From Dendrolimus kikuchii (Eukaryota; Arthropoda; Insecta; Lepidoptera; Lasiocampidae), in NCBI GenBank assembly GCA_019925095.2, contig CM034405.1:12797401-12861400 (forward strand): a stretch of 64,000 bases of DNA, in the 5' to 3' direction. This document shows, in pieces, positions 11,801 to 24,200 of the stretch; position 1 is the first letter of the stretch, and the number at the start of each line of letters is the position of its first letter. Under the pieces are notes generated by a model. That model had not been told where the DNA came from. It did no database searches and saw only the letters and a program-made list of their open reading frames with translations. Position numbers and translations under genes: made by a program.

Positions 11801-14787
11801 CGTCGTCTTATTTTGTACTCTCCTCCAGCGTTTGAGCCTCGCTCCCGCGGCGATGAAACCATGGGCTCTCACCAATGGTGCGTCACCCTCATCCAACAGG
11901 GTAACATCATCGACGCACCACACTAAAAATAAACCCCCACAAGTTGTGTTCTGGAATTAGTGCCTAGTTTCCAGTCCCTCCTATACAAATCAGGAGCATT
12001 TTGTTTAATTTCCATTGGCGACAGTAACCACTTTCCATCGCATGGGCCGTTAGCTTGTATACTGTTCTCCAGCAATTAGAAAAGTCTGGAGGATATACTG
12101 TGCATTCTCCCAATAAATGGAGAAGCCTGAGCCCAGCAGTGGGATTGTACAGACTGTTACTATTATTTTCAGAGTAGGTGGTAAGGACTCGTACGCTAGA
12201 GATTCCCCTTTGACGAGGGTGGGCCGCTTGCAGGCTTATCTCGTGGGTGAAGGACTAAGGCTGGCCGGAGTTCAACTAAAACACGTTTACTCGTCGTGTG
12301 CGTTGCGAAGTGTTGAGACTGCACACGCACTACTTGAGGGTTAGTATTTTTATAGCTGTTAGTAAATGAGACAGGCTGATGGCATGGAAGAGGTTTTTTT
12401 GCAGTTCAAAGCTGGCAACAAGGCAGACAACCTACCTGATGCATTATGGTCATCGCAAGCTGTGGAATTATTTAACAACAAGGGCCAAGAGTTGCCGACT
12501 TCGAAGAAATTTTATATCTTCCTTCTTAGGCACATCATATCCTAGTGCAGAGGGAAATCTTCGGAAACCTAGAAATTTTTAGTGGGATGGTCAATCGTCA
12601 ATTTAGACAGAAAAATCTTTAAATTTTCATTTTTATGATCGATCAAATAAAATATTTTAGCGTAGTAATTAATAGCAATTTTAGTAATAGCTTTCAAGTC
12701 CTTAGATTTATAATACTCATGTCATTTTAAATAATGTCTTGTATTCCTTTAATATCAGGTTTAGAAGGTGACCCGTCAGTAAAAATCAAAATAGAGCCAG
12801 GTATATTTGAACATAAAATGTGGCATATGGTCAACGGAGCTTTAGTACCATTCATGACACCGCAGGAACTGCATAAGGCGGGATACAATGTGGATCTTGA
12901 GTGAGTATGACTTATGATATCCTCTTTCCTGTCTGTCTAAAATTACAAATGTTTGTTTATGAAGAACTAGTTTAAAGAACAAGCATTGATACAGGTTACA
13001 TTGTATTAAATTTTTATGTTACTGCTATTTGCCCCCGGAAGATTCACTTCATTTTATATCGCAAACTATCCCATCTTCTGGGATGAAAAGTGTGTACCAT
13101 TTTCGGTATTAAAACTACATAATGTACAAAATTATAGCAAAACCGAACCAGTACTCCGGTAGTTTTTCCGTGAAAGCTTAACAGATAGATAAATCGAGTT
13201 ACTATCGCATTTTTTTATACATGATGAATTTTTATATGTATACACTTGAGAAATGATTGGTTTCTCATACAAACTTTCATCCTCTATTTCAACCCGTTCT
13301 AGTTTTATTTATCTATCTCCCGTCTATCTGTCTGTGAACTACATAAATGACCGAAACGATCAAAATGACGAAAATCATAAATCACAAAAAAACCAATACC
13401 TATCGTACTTTCTACTTACCTTTATATAAATCTATCTCATTATCCGGGATGAAAGTATCCCTTATCCACCCTTGGTATTAAAATTACATATATATAAACA
13501 GAATTTCAGCCAAATCGGTCCAATAGTTTTACAGTAAAAGCATAACAAACACAGAGACAAATGTATTTTTATCCCGGAAACTATCCCATTTTTCGGGATA
13601 AAAAGTATCATATCTCGGTATCGAAAATATCTATTATATTGAGTTTCAGCCAAATCGGTCCAGTAGTTTTCAGTGAAGACGTAACAGACAGACAGAATTA
13701 ATTTCACATTTATATTAATGGGGATTACATATTCTTTCCTATCTGTCTCCATCAATCCATTTTCCACATTCGAACAAATCTTAAGGTTGAATAATGTTTC
13801 TGGTAACATCAGAAGATATTTGTTTAACTTAATTTTCAGTTACAAACCTTACTTGCAAATTGATCTAACAACTCCGGAAACAATTAACGAATTTTATAAA
13901 AGAAACAAGAAAGTAATGCAGTCTGCACTCAAAGACACGGAATCTGAAGGTATATAATAATTGATTTTTTTTCTACTTAATGGGTTAACTTTAAATTACA
14001 AAAAATGATGCGTGATAATAGTAGGCTATATTCTTAATAAAACTACATTTTAACGGTTTTAAGCGCGGTAATTTATTTGACTTTTGTTATTCTGACGTTA
14101 ACAATACTCATTGACACTTGACATCTTTGTCTTTCGTGATCACGGCCACTGAAAAGTGGCCGAAACGTCGGAATATCAAAAATCAAATTAATTACCGCGC
14201 TTAAAACCGTTAAAAAGTAGTTTTGTTATGTATACAAGTCGTGAAAACTTAAAAAAAGATTAGGCTATTTTCATACTTATTTTTCCATCCCATAGTCATG
14301 TCACCGCTAAATTTAGTTAAAAACGTTCTAATCGGAAACAATTTAGTGTATATCTACGTAAGAAAAATGAAAAAAACAAACTAAAAAGTGTGCTTGTGAT
14401 GGTATAATCAATCATAACAACATATATACAAGAAATAAATTGTATACATTACCTACATGAAATATCATATTGCGCGTTGAAATATTTTCTTTTCATTTCA
14501 AAAGATGTGTGTAATAATACAATATTTCTATTAAAGGGGGCAATATAATGTTCGTGGGTCACGCGGCGACATTGGACCAAATGGTGACAGCACTATCCAG
14601 GTTGGGCGACAACCGGACAGACCACCCTCCTTACGAGATTACCACGAACCTTCTCAGAATACCATATTGCGCCTTAGCGGCCATGAAGGATAGGCCATTG
14701 GAAGTGGTAGCCCCACCTTGCCCGCCTTCTATGAATTCGTGTTCAGGAAGATATGATTGGAACATGCTTCTAGATAAAGTAGATTAA
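8812..14787 (+). CDS. EPPase: Ecdysteroid-phosphate phosphatase (UBASH3/STS-type histidine phosphatase)
   Basis: Exons: 8812-8985 (Met at 8856), 9750-9787, 11098-11258, 12173-12339, 12759-12900, 13840-13949, 14537-14787. All have GT..AG borders, and the phases join to one 332-codon frame ending TAA. The silkworm enzyme is, as I recall, 331 residues, which supports the Met at 8856. Histidine-phosphatase (PGM-like) fold: RHGERVD at residues 73-79 with nucleophile His74, ALRSVETA with Arg155, EPGIFEH with Glu178/Glu183, and the second histidine in GHAATLD (His258). Known role of the family: removes the 22-phosphate from stored ecdysteroid conjugates in lepidopteran eggs, releasing free ecdysteroid. 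There is no signal peptide or membrane segment, so it should be cytosolic. The reading frame stays open upstream of Met1 to the acceptor at 8812, so a longer UBASH3-like form is possible. Confidence 0.9.
9055..9560 (+). repeat. Lepidopteran interspersed repeat, family A, copy 1
   Basis: Lies in EPPase intron 1. It shares a run of features with 22885-23450 and, reversed, 40765-41130: an ACAACTGTCCAGCAAAATAG-type segment, a GCGATTGTAGCGCCAC-type segment, a CCCGGGATATGAGCT-type segment and a terminal ACAGACAGACAAAAAT. No coding content. Probably a decayed non-autonomous transposon. Confidence 0.65.
9984..10883 (-). mobile_element. hAT transposon, internally deleted, antisense in EPPase intron 2
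   Basis: The left end reads CAGAGGTTCCCAACC, the hAT terminal-repeat type. The right end (about 10861-10883) is a decayed inverted counterpart. Flanking 8-mers TTGTAGAA (9976-9983) and TCTTAGAA (10884-10891) differ at two bases, consistent with an aged 8-bp target duplication. On the minus strand, 10640-10420 encodes the end of a hAT transposase dimerisation domain: [14 protein letters not shown], then [11 protein letters not shown] after a small disruption. Everything upstream of that domain is missing. Confidence 0.8.
11318..12169 (+). mobile_element. SINE (family 2) split by a nested LINE fragment
   Basis: The body of the SINE seen complete at 43140-43437 is found in two pieces: about 11318-11478 (to ...GCCTTGGACAAAG) and about 12082-12169 (AAGTCTGGAGGATATACTG onward to the tail). 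The roughly 600 bases between belong to another repeat (family E, plus orientation: AACCCACAGCCAAGTGAC and GGCATTTGCCCGTATTGATG), also present reversed at 55388-55715 and 58660-58950. The SINE tail runs straight into the acceptor of EPPase exon 4 (exon starts 12173). Confidence 0.75.
13020..13720 (+). repeat. Interspersed repeat, family C, copy 1
   Basis: EPPase intron 5. It contains GCTATTTGCCCCCGGAAGAT and several short, mutually similar modules (GGATAAAAAGTA, TTTCAGCCAAATCGGTCCA, ACAGACAGACAGA). The first part recurs at 29860-30400. No coding content. Confidence 0.65.
14038..14225. mobile_element. MITE with long terminal inverted repeats
   Basis: In EPPase intron 6. The ends are near-perfect inverted repeats of about 40 bases containing TTAACGGTTTTAAGCGCGG on the left and its complement on the right. 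The centre carries a small palindrome (CGGCCACTGAAAAGTGGCCG, 14142-14161). A related, more diverged segment sits at about 52010-52125 in a USP34 intron. Confidence 0.85.
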
Positions 14788-15131
14788 CGTTTAACAAATA
14801 GTGTTAGCTCTAAGTCTTTAGGTCATATTTCATAGATGGTAGTTCAAATTATGTTAAGTATTTTTTTACTAAAGGTGTATCTATAGGGACTATATGCAAG
14901 TATTATTTTTATATTTGTAAGCAATTATTTACATTAGTAAACAGTTGTAAGAATATAACTTGGTTAAGTATTAAAATTAAGCACCATAATATATTTTAAT
15001 AATACTGCAATTTGATTCAGACTCCTATCTTGATTCACTGTCCTAACCTAAGGTGAACGCTGACGTCACACAACGTTGATATTTTGTATTAATCTATAAA
15101 GACACCAAATGCGCCACTATTGACAATGGCT

Positions 15132-15185
15132 ACGTTCCACGAGAGGCTCACAACGACCGTGTTCACGACCGCGATTTTTCGAATT
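15132..15185 (+). repeat. Repeat end shared in inverted orientation with 63640-63700
   Basis: TACGTTCCACGAGAGGCTCA and the following 30 bases (to GACCGCGATTTTTC) match the reverse complement of about 63645-63695 with only a handful of differences. This marks the end of an interspersed DNA repeat present twice in the window. Confidence 0.7.
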
Positions 15186-15203
15186 TGCGAATCATTTGTA
15201 AAC

Positions 15204-15970
15204 TATCTATACTAATATTATAAAGCGGAAGAGTTTGTTTGTTTAAACGCGCTAAGCTCAGGAACCGCTGGTCCGATTTGAAAAATTCTTTCAGTGTTGA
15301 ATAGTACATTTATCGAGGAAGGCTATAGGCTATATTATATTTTCAAAAAAATTAGGGAACCTTACTAAAAGTCCAATAATGTATAACCCAAGGTGTAAAA
15401 AAAATGACCCGAAAAAATCCTTACACGGCGTGCGCTGCGAAAACTATTGATTATAGAACAAAACAATGTACTATCACTTTGCAGAACATATAATTGTCTA
15501 CAAAAAATATCGCGTAACCATATGTCTAACTATTGTAGTTATCTCACAATAAGTGTTTTCTTTTATTTTTTAAATAATTAAAATGCCGTCGCTTCAAAAA
15601 CTCTGGTATTAATCCTTATCAAAATAAATTACTCCATATTCAAGACGAATTCAATACCTTTCTAGAACTTTTTGAATTATTCAATTCGGACGTTTCATTC
15701 AAAAGATATCGCGATATTTAAAATGTAAGTATTAGTCTTGTAGCCAAATATACTAATATTGTTTGATTGAACGCGCTAATCTCAAGAACTACTAGTCCGA
15801 TTTAAAATATTCTTTCAGTATTGTATCGCCCATTTATCGAGGAAGGCTATAGGCTATATATCATTACGCTAAGACCAAGAGGAGTGGAGCACCAATGAAG
15901 AATGTTTCAAAATCGGAGGGTTTTGAAAGCAAATTCCACGCGGACGACGTCGCGGGCACAGTTAGTAATA
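15204..15970 (+). mobile_element. Helitron-like non-autonomous repeats, two copies
   Basis: Two related segments, starting at about 15204 (CTATACTAATATTATAAAG) and about 15748 (ATACTAATATTG), each contain AACGCGCTAA, a 'GGTCCGATTTGAAAAATTCT'-type line and GAGGAAGGCTATAGGCTATA. In Lepidoptera this text belongs, as I recall, to non-autonomous Helitrons ending in CTAGT. The second copy ends GGGCACAGTTAGT, a decayed form of that end. Confidence 0.55.
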
Positions 15971-16184
15971 TATAAATGAGATATTGTTATTATTAAGAAA
16001 AATAGAAGAAGTTCAATGTCATTCTGTAAATGTACATCGAAGATTATTTGAAATTATTTCTCAATACAAATATGTATGTACAGCTTGACCAGGCAAATAT
16101 ATGAAGAAAATAAATATAGGAACACAAAAGTTTACAATAAATTACATATTGTTCAGTCTATAATTATGTATATCTTTCAAACAT

Positions 16185-16960
16185 ATAGAATATACTTTAT
16201 TGTACAAAAATGATACATAAAATCAAGAACATCAATATACAAGTACAATCGGCGGTCTTATCGCCCATGGCCATTTGTACCAAACAACCTTTGATGGAGT
16301 ATAAGTAGAACAACAAAAGTCGGTAGTTGCTAAACCAGCACTAATACAATAATTTAGTTTATTTATAAATAAATAATAATATATAAGATAATTTAATTAT
16401 CATAAACAATAATACATAATTATATACCTACTATGTAATACATTATTATTAATATATATATATATAATATTTTATACAAGAGTTATGAATGGTAAAGAGG
16501 CAAGTGAGGTGTGTAAGAATAAGCCTAAATGGCACTCTGTTGTACGTGCCTACCCCGCAAGGGAACTGGCGTGAAGTTATGTATGTATGTATGTATGTAT
16601 GTTTTATACATACAAAAGTAAACAATAACACTATAGCTCGAGGAAGTAATCTTTAACTAATCTGTTAAAAGAAGATAATGATCGTGTCTGCTTGATGCTT
16701 AGTGGTAGTGCATTCAAGAGGCCTGGACGATAAGACTTGTTATAAAAACTTGTTCTATTGACAGGCGTTTTCAGTTTCAAATTCTCTGACAATCTAAAGA
16801 ATCTTGAATCACTGTAATTAAGGAACTGGAAGCGTTCCTTGAGATAATCAGGGGACTTAGGATTAAATAAAATGTTGTGAAGAGACAGGATATGCGCATT
16901 CCGGCCATGCCATATAATTTGGCGAAAAAAATTAAAATATTTTAATATCGAGTCGTTATG
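16185..16960 (-). mobile_element. Antisense Jockey/CR1-like LINE 3' end, with an RTE-like tail inserted
   Basis: The minus strand of about 16930-16640 encodes a LINE C-terminus: YLKERFQFL, then RTSFYN and LLNALPLS. It is collinear with the plus-strand LINE at 41153-41938 (YLKERFEFL ... SSFYDNSF ... LWNALPLT). Its 3' UTR-like text continues to about 16190. Within the copy, 16483-16604 is a plus-strand fragment of the RTE-like element at 28066-29504: codons for KPKWHSVVRAYPARE, stop and a (TATG)n tail, nearly identical to that copy. Confidence 0.75.
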
Positions 16961-17924
16961 AAAAATATGACAAGATTGTTATCCTTTTTAGTAAGTTTAA
17001 TAATACAAATATGAATAATAAATGTACGTCTGTCTTGTTTAACTAGTTAAAACTTTCATTAATTATGTAATTAATGTACGCCTTATAAAAAAACATTTAT
17101 ATAATTATTGAAACACTATATTGTGAAAAGAAGAATTGTTTATCACTACTGTAAGAGAATAAATACTAGGTACAATCCCAGTAAAAATTCGGAAATGCTC
17201 CTAATAAAACTACTAACCTAAATTGTGGGTTTTTTGTTATTTACAGCTTATTGAAACTCACTTTTTAACTAGTTTGGTTTAAAACGATATGCTTTTGAGT
17301 AACAAAGCTTTTGTTTCACATTAAACTGATGGAAGAACGAGTTCTTGAGCTTTCTGGTCGACAATAAAGAAGGATTTAGGGCCTTTTTCAATATCGTTTC
17401 TTACTGAGTGACAACCATTTCTAGTACAGTTCTTGCAATTCACGAAGATAAGCAGGCTTTACTTGTCTTCGGGACAAGGAAAAAAAATGTTTATAGAAAA
17501 AAGATCATAGTCGTGTGTGGATGTTGATAGTCGGATCTTAAAAACTTATGACAGTTATTTTTATTGAAGTCAATCTACTTGCGCCCAAATTCCAAGCAAC
17601 TCCCTTCCTCCCCCCTCCCCCTTGCATCACTGGATAAAGACGGCCCTGCTTATTCAAAACACGTATCCGGACAAAAGCGCCTGTGATTGGATGGCAAGCT
17701 CACACCTGATCGTTTCATCAGACACGCACACTCTCAATGTGCATATACGTAAACGTAATTCACGAGTAAAACCCGCTCGCTATCATGGATTGCAACAACT
17801 ATATTCTTATTCCATGGCTGTGTATAGACATTTAGAACTAAATTGAAGCCGATCTCAAATACTTTATGGTTTTTTTTAGAGAATGACTGAAATAAAACGC
17901 GGAAGTAAAATTCTTGTGCATTGT

Positions 17925-17930
17925 TTTATT
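17925..17930 (-). terminator. Candidate ALG12 poly(A) signal
   Basis: AATAAA on the minus strand, about 360 bases beyond the ALG12 stop codon. A position-based guess only. Confidence 0.35.
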
Positions 17931-18292
17931 TATCACTAAAAATCACGGAGTCATTATTATTGTTTTAAATTCAATCTATTTTCCTGACTAGGTTTTAAGA
18001 CCTGCTTTAAGGCAACGTCGCCATATAATTATTATAAAATACATCCATCACACCATTATGATATTTAAATAGATAAATAAAGGCACAACATTTGTACAAG
18101 ATTTGGCACAGTTACGAATTTTTTGGATTAGTAAAAAGGAAACGTCTACGTTTATAAATAGGAAATAGGGCTCTACATTTTGTAAATTGAATCAATAACT
18201 AGTTTTGAAGTCCATGAATACATTTCATATGATAAATATTATTAAAAAAAAATTCATCAGAGATCAGAATTAATAGGAAAGAATATCAGAAT

Positions 18293-21200
18293 TCAATTAT
18301 TTGTATTATTATAATTCATTCTCTCAAACAGAACTTCTTCGACAATTTTTTGAATAACTTGCCTGTCTTCGACTTTAATATCTTCCGGTTTCGTTTTATC
18401 ATCATAAATTTTTTTATCAATAAGTCTTACTATAACTTCTTCTACTATAGAATCTATATTTTCGTTAGTACGATTTGCGGTCTCACTTATTTCGAGTATA
18501 TTTTCTAAAGTCTCTGTCTCTTTTGGCTTATCTTCAACAATTTCAACTGGTTCTTCTTTTTGAGCTATTATTTCGATTTCAAGTATATCACCTCTACCAT
18601 CCACGTCTATTATTTCTTCATTAACATCGGATATGACATTCTCAGAAAGCTCATCAGCAATATGTTTATGACGTTTCATTATTTCTCTTAACTTCTCTTT
18701 GGCCGATGCAACAACCTCCTTGCGCGTTTCAGTTTTGATTTTTTCAATCGCCTTTTTCTTACGTTCTTTTCTCAACTCTTTTAGTTCTTCAAATGCTCTT
18801 TTTATTTTCGCTTTTGGAATTTCCTCTTCTAATTTAGTTATTCCAATATCATCCTTGATAGTTTCTGTAGCTACAATAGGTTCGGAGATAGATTCAGTTT
18901 TTCGTTTTATTTTCTTAGGTAGATTTTCTTTGATGGGAATTGTTTCTGTTTCAATAACAGACTCAGGTGTTTCATTAATTATCTTTTCACTCTGTTCAAC
19001 TCGATTGATATCTTCACTGGGCACTTTTTCAATATATCCCGCATTTTCATTATTAATATTACTGTCATAATCAACAACATTGGTTACTTCTTCATTCTCA
19101 ATAATAACGTTTGAAACAGATTTTGGGTCTTCAGTCATGTCTTTATTTTCCTCATTGATGACGTCAATTTTATTGTTAGATAGATAATCTCTGAAATTTT
19201 TCTTTTCCAGTATAAAAATTGCTGGTTTAGTTTTAATTTTGACTGGTGGTATCAATTTGTAATTCATTGCAATTTGCGAGAATGATTCTATGGTATCTAG
19301 AACACCGTGAGTTTGACTGAATGCCTTGATAGTTGGTGAATATTTACTTTTAGCTTCTATGAGTAGATGTGTGTATTCTTGCATTTGTTCTGGTGTTAAA
19401 GATTCATTCTTGCTGTATTTCCAATGATCATTGATTTGAGTAAATCGTGTGACACCAGTTTGTGCTGCAAGATTGCTGATATGTACATCTACCAATGGCT
19501 CATTTTTTAGGAGTTTGTGGAATCTAAAATTAAAATCAGGTACGACTATACACATTAAAATGAAAATGGTTAAACAACCAAGTAGAATTGTTGTCCAAAA
19601 AGGCCGATTATAAATCAGGAGTATTAAAGCATTTAAATAATACATACTTATATACCAAATTTTGTAAAATAACATTTATAATTTATATTCCAGGCCTTCA
19701 TAATTTTACAGTAAAATATATTAATAGTTCCTAATGTCCCTGGTCATGATTTCACTCCAACAGAATGAGTGTACGTCGAAACATCAAAGTACATGTCCTT
19801 AAAATCATTAGTATTACAACAGTATTAGACAATATAGTTGTGAATAGGAAAAGACAATTTTCTTACTTAGAAATGGCCATTCCACCTGGATAATTGGTCA
19901 TGGCCACCATAGCCAGAGCCACTGACATAATTATATTACCAATTACAACTACAATCGTCCCCCAAAATAGTATTTCGTAAATTGGGGCTTTCGTTCGTCT
20001 TATATATCTGAAATAGGAAACATGTATTACTTAAGCCGCTAGGTACAATGACGCCATAGGCCATTCTATTATCGGTTTTTTACGGTTTATTAATAAAATA
20101 TAATATTGTTTTGGATCTAACAATTTATCAATTGATCAAAAAATTTTGACTAACTTCAATGATGGTCTAAAAAATATGACTAGATTGTAAAACGAGTATG
20201 TTTTATAACAGTAATAACAGGTTGTGAAATAGAGTATGAAGTACATTTATCTTATAAGTTTGTATGAATTTAAAAATGTTCTTGAGCAGAACTCAGTTGG
20301 AAGAAAACAGTAGGATCAGAAGCATAGCATTCGGACTGTCAGGGATTTTAAAACTCCTCATTACTCCTTTGTATACATAAGAATGATATCAAGCGTTTAG
20401 TCCTTATATAAGTAACTCATTCTGGTGTCAACAGTTCAGTTGAGGTAAGGACTTCGAGGAGGCTCCCTCGTGTATTTTGCGCGAAGCCGTTCACCTCATA
20501 AACTATCGTAAAACTGTGAGGTCGCTTAATACAACAACAAAATGTATTGTAAAAAAATATTTAAGACACAAAAAACTTACATGTATGAGCAAGCTGCAGC
20601 AGATGCGATATTGAGCAATGGGAAGATATATATGATGAACCTAAGTTCTTTGTGGGGTAAGAATGAATATAGAATAACATAGACAAAAGCTGGTGCCACA
20701 ACTGGTATAATTCTTCTGTCTAAGTATAATCCCAATGGAATTAGTATAAGGCTCGGGCCTAGACCTCTTGGCAGAGCTGAATAGAAATACCATAGAAATG
20801 GCGATGTCTGTTAGTTAATTAAGAAACATGTTTTAAATAATAATTAAACATAATTTTTTGTAGTACTAGAATAATAACCACTTAGTTTAATTTGAAGATG
20901 CAGAACTTATAGCGGTTAGTAATTATTTATATTGAAAAAATTAAAATTTATAATTCAATGCATTATTATATATATATTAGGTTGGGGAAAAAGTTTCTTC
21001 GCATTTTATATAAAAATTCAAAAGGTTTTTTTATAAAGGTTATTTACATTTGACTAAAGTATGTAGGTGCCATTTTGCTGGATAACTTTTTGCCATCTTG
21101 TAGGTAGGGACGTGATCCCATTGCTATAAAAATTTTGGGGCTTCTGATCAAAAAACTGCGACAAGTGGTTTTGGCAGTCCTCTCGTGATGTTAACCTGAC

Positions 21201-24200
21201 ACTGCCTAAGGAATTCTGCAGAAACCGAAACAGGTGAAACTCTGAAGGTGCAAGGTCAAGACTATACAACGGATGCATTAACACCTCCCAGCCAAACTCG
21301 TAATTTTTGCTGAGTGGCTAAAGATGTGTGAGGTCTAGCGTTATCATGGTGAAAAACCACACCCCTTCTGTTAATTAATTCCGGCCGCTTTCTCTCAACT
21401 TTTTGCTTTAATCTCATCAGTTGTTCGCAGTACAGTTCAGAATCGACGGTCCTGCCTGGCGGTAATAGCTCATAATGAATAATGCCCTTACAATCCCACC
21501 ATACACACAGCATCACCTTGTTGCGAGTTAATCCGGGTTTTGCCACAATCTGTGAAGCCTGACCGGCCTTTGACCATGATATTTTTCGCACGTTCTTGTC
21601 GTACGTGATCCACTTTTCATCACCAGTTATCAGCTTCTTCAAAAATGGTTCGGTTTCATTACGTCGTAATAAAGAATCACAAATGAGTACACGGTTCATT
21701 AGGTTTCTTTCAGTGAGCTCATGAGGCACCCAAATATTAAGCTTTTTTGTGTACCCAGCTTTTTGCAAATGCGGCAAAATCATTTTGTGGTCAATTCCCA
21801 GTTCTCCAGCTACATCGTAACTACTAATATGCCGATCTTGCTCCACTTTTTCAAAAATGGCATCAATTTTGTACGTAACAGTGCGACCAGAGCGACGTGC
21901 ATCTTTGATATCAAAATTTCCGGATTGAAAACGCTTAAACCAAATTTGCGCTACTCTCACAGATACTGCATTAGGTCCATAAACATCACAAATGTTTTTC
22001 GCGGCATGTGTTGCATTCTTACCTTTTTTGTGGTAAAATTTTAAATGTATCGAATTTCTTCATTAGATTCACTCATTTTAACAATAAGAAAAACAAATGA
22101 AAATCACACATTTTCCTAATTTGAATTTGGAATTGTCTTCTTTAAAATTAAAACTTTTTAATGATACAAAACCAGCCAGATACAAATGGTATAGCCAAAG
22201 AGATCTTATTACAAGTTCATACATACTATATGCGAAAAGACTTTTTCCCCAACCTATTATATTATATATATATATGTATATGTATAATAGGTTGGTTATA
22301 TATATAATATTTATGTATAGGCTTTTATATTATAAAATTAATCAAAAATAGGGAGTATAAAATATTACATGTTCAGAAAAAGACTCAGTTTATTAATGTG
22401 TTATCAAATTTCAATTTCGTGTTGTAATTAATCTCTATTAGTAATTATGGTTCCTTTAAATAATATTTTTGAGAATAAAATCGTTCGATCGTTTCTAACA
22501 TAGCATAGCTATTATGGAGAATAGTTGACCACTTCATTTTCTTCTGGAAATGGCAGAAATACGTAAGTTGGTAATATAGGTAGGTTTTTAGAATAAATAT
22601 TACTATTAAAGGATACACCCCAATTTGAACTTTTGTTCATGATTGTATTGTACCAAAATACTTCAGCTTCTGGCCACAAGAGACGTCCCCAAAATATAGA
22701 ATCCACAAGTATAGTCAGTGCCACTAAACTTATGCCAGCTGGTATTATAATCTTCAATAAACTGAAACAGAAATATAATGATTATCATATACTATAGTAT
22801 CACCGCGGCTACACTGGGTGAAAAACACTGGGTTACTCTATGTTACGTATATACAAATTTAACTAGGTGTTTTACCTAAAATTTTACTGTTTCTTGTTAC
22901 TAAGTTCACTACAAAAACAAAGAAACTAAAAGTCCGTATGGTCTACACAACTGCGCAGCAAAACATGGAGGCGAAGCACAGCCAACCCGATTTGAAGTAA
23001 TACAATGAATGAGATCTTGTTTATGACAACATAGGCATTTGTTAGTAAATTGAAAAACGCGATTGCAGCACCCCCTATTTTGCTATTCCATTTATTCCAT
23101 GGAAACAACAGTATTTATGTGGATAAAAAGTACCCTAAGTGTTAACTTGGGTTAAGCTAGCACTATGTCGAGCTATATTCATATACGTTCAGTTCAGTTC
23201 AGTAGTTTCCAAAAAAAATGCGATAGCAGCACCACCTTTTTAGCTATTTTCATCTGTCCCTCGGAAACGACGTCATTTATCGGGATAAAAAGTATCCTAA
23301 GTTACGACCCGGGATATAAGCTACCTCTGTATCGATTTTCATTTAAATCTGTTCAGTAATTTTCATGTGATTCTCTAACAGACAGACAGACAAAAATTCT
23401 AAAAACTACATTTTCGGAATCTCGGGGTCCAAATTATCCCCTGTGGTTTTTTCACATTTTTAAACACAATGTACAAAGTCAAACCTTTTACAGATTTATT
23501 ATAATATAGATTTAAGTTTATTGTCAAATCCAGAGTTCATACAGATCAATACATTATTAACGTTAGTACAACACAGTCATGTCTGTTGTTTAGTTTCTGT
23601 AACTCCTGACAATGACCTGAGCCACCTTGCACCAGTCACCACTACCTCATCAACAGTCAAGGATTGAAACAATTGAATAATTGACAGTCAAATTGACATT
23701 TCACAAAATTTGACTTTTTATTAGTACAGTAAGTTGAAAATTTCACTAGCATTAAATCCCTGTTGCGTTTGGACAGTGTGCTTTGGAGCCTAGGATTCAC
23801 ATTCCTACACTACTTCAGTAAACATAGTTGCCTTCATCCCTTAATATGAGTAATGTCATTCTTAAAAATGTCAAGGCTGCATTTCTTGCATCGACAATTA
23901 TTATCAGAACAAGCAGCGGTAGTATATGGGCACAAACTTTACACAAGAAAATAAATCTGGTATGTGTTATATGATAAAGGGGATGAGCCATGGGTTACTT
24001 TCTACAAAAGAAGCCTTCAAAGCCTTCTTGATATGGATTGAACACTGAAAATTTATATGGCAAAGAAAAAGGTTTCATTTTGGATAAAATTAAAGATAAT
24101 TATTAAATTTAATAATGACTTGAGCAGATCTTTCACTACCAAGTGTATCTAAGAATATAATTACATTAAAATTAAGGAAATATATACCTTGTCCTTACCT

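Larger units (their letters stand above)
14788..18292. other. Convergent intergenic region between EPPase and ALG12
   Basis: Contains the EPPase 3' flank, two Helitron-like repeats, a LINE patchwork (about 16185-16960) and an unassigned stretch 16961-18292. A short open frame at 17622-17846 has no recognisable product. A minus-strand AATAAA at 17925-17930, about 360 bases after the ALG12 stop, is a plausible ALG12 poly(A) signal. I saw no equally clear poly(A) signal close to the EPPase stop. Confidence 0.6.

Noticed and set aside
12117..12344. Open frame starting MEKPEPSSG that runs into EPPase exon 4
   Set aside because: Its first part is SINE tail read through the acceptor; the true exon starts at 12173.
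17622..17846. 74-codon open frame between EPPase and ALG12
   Set aside because: No domain and no supporting context; left as unassigned intergenic sequence.
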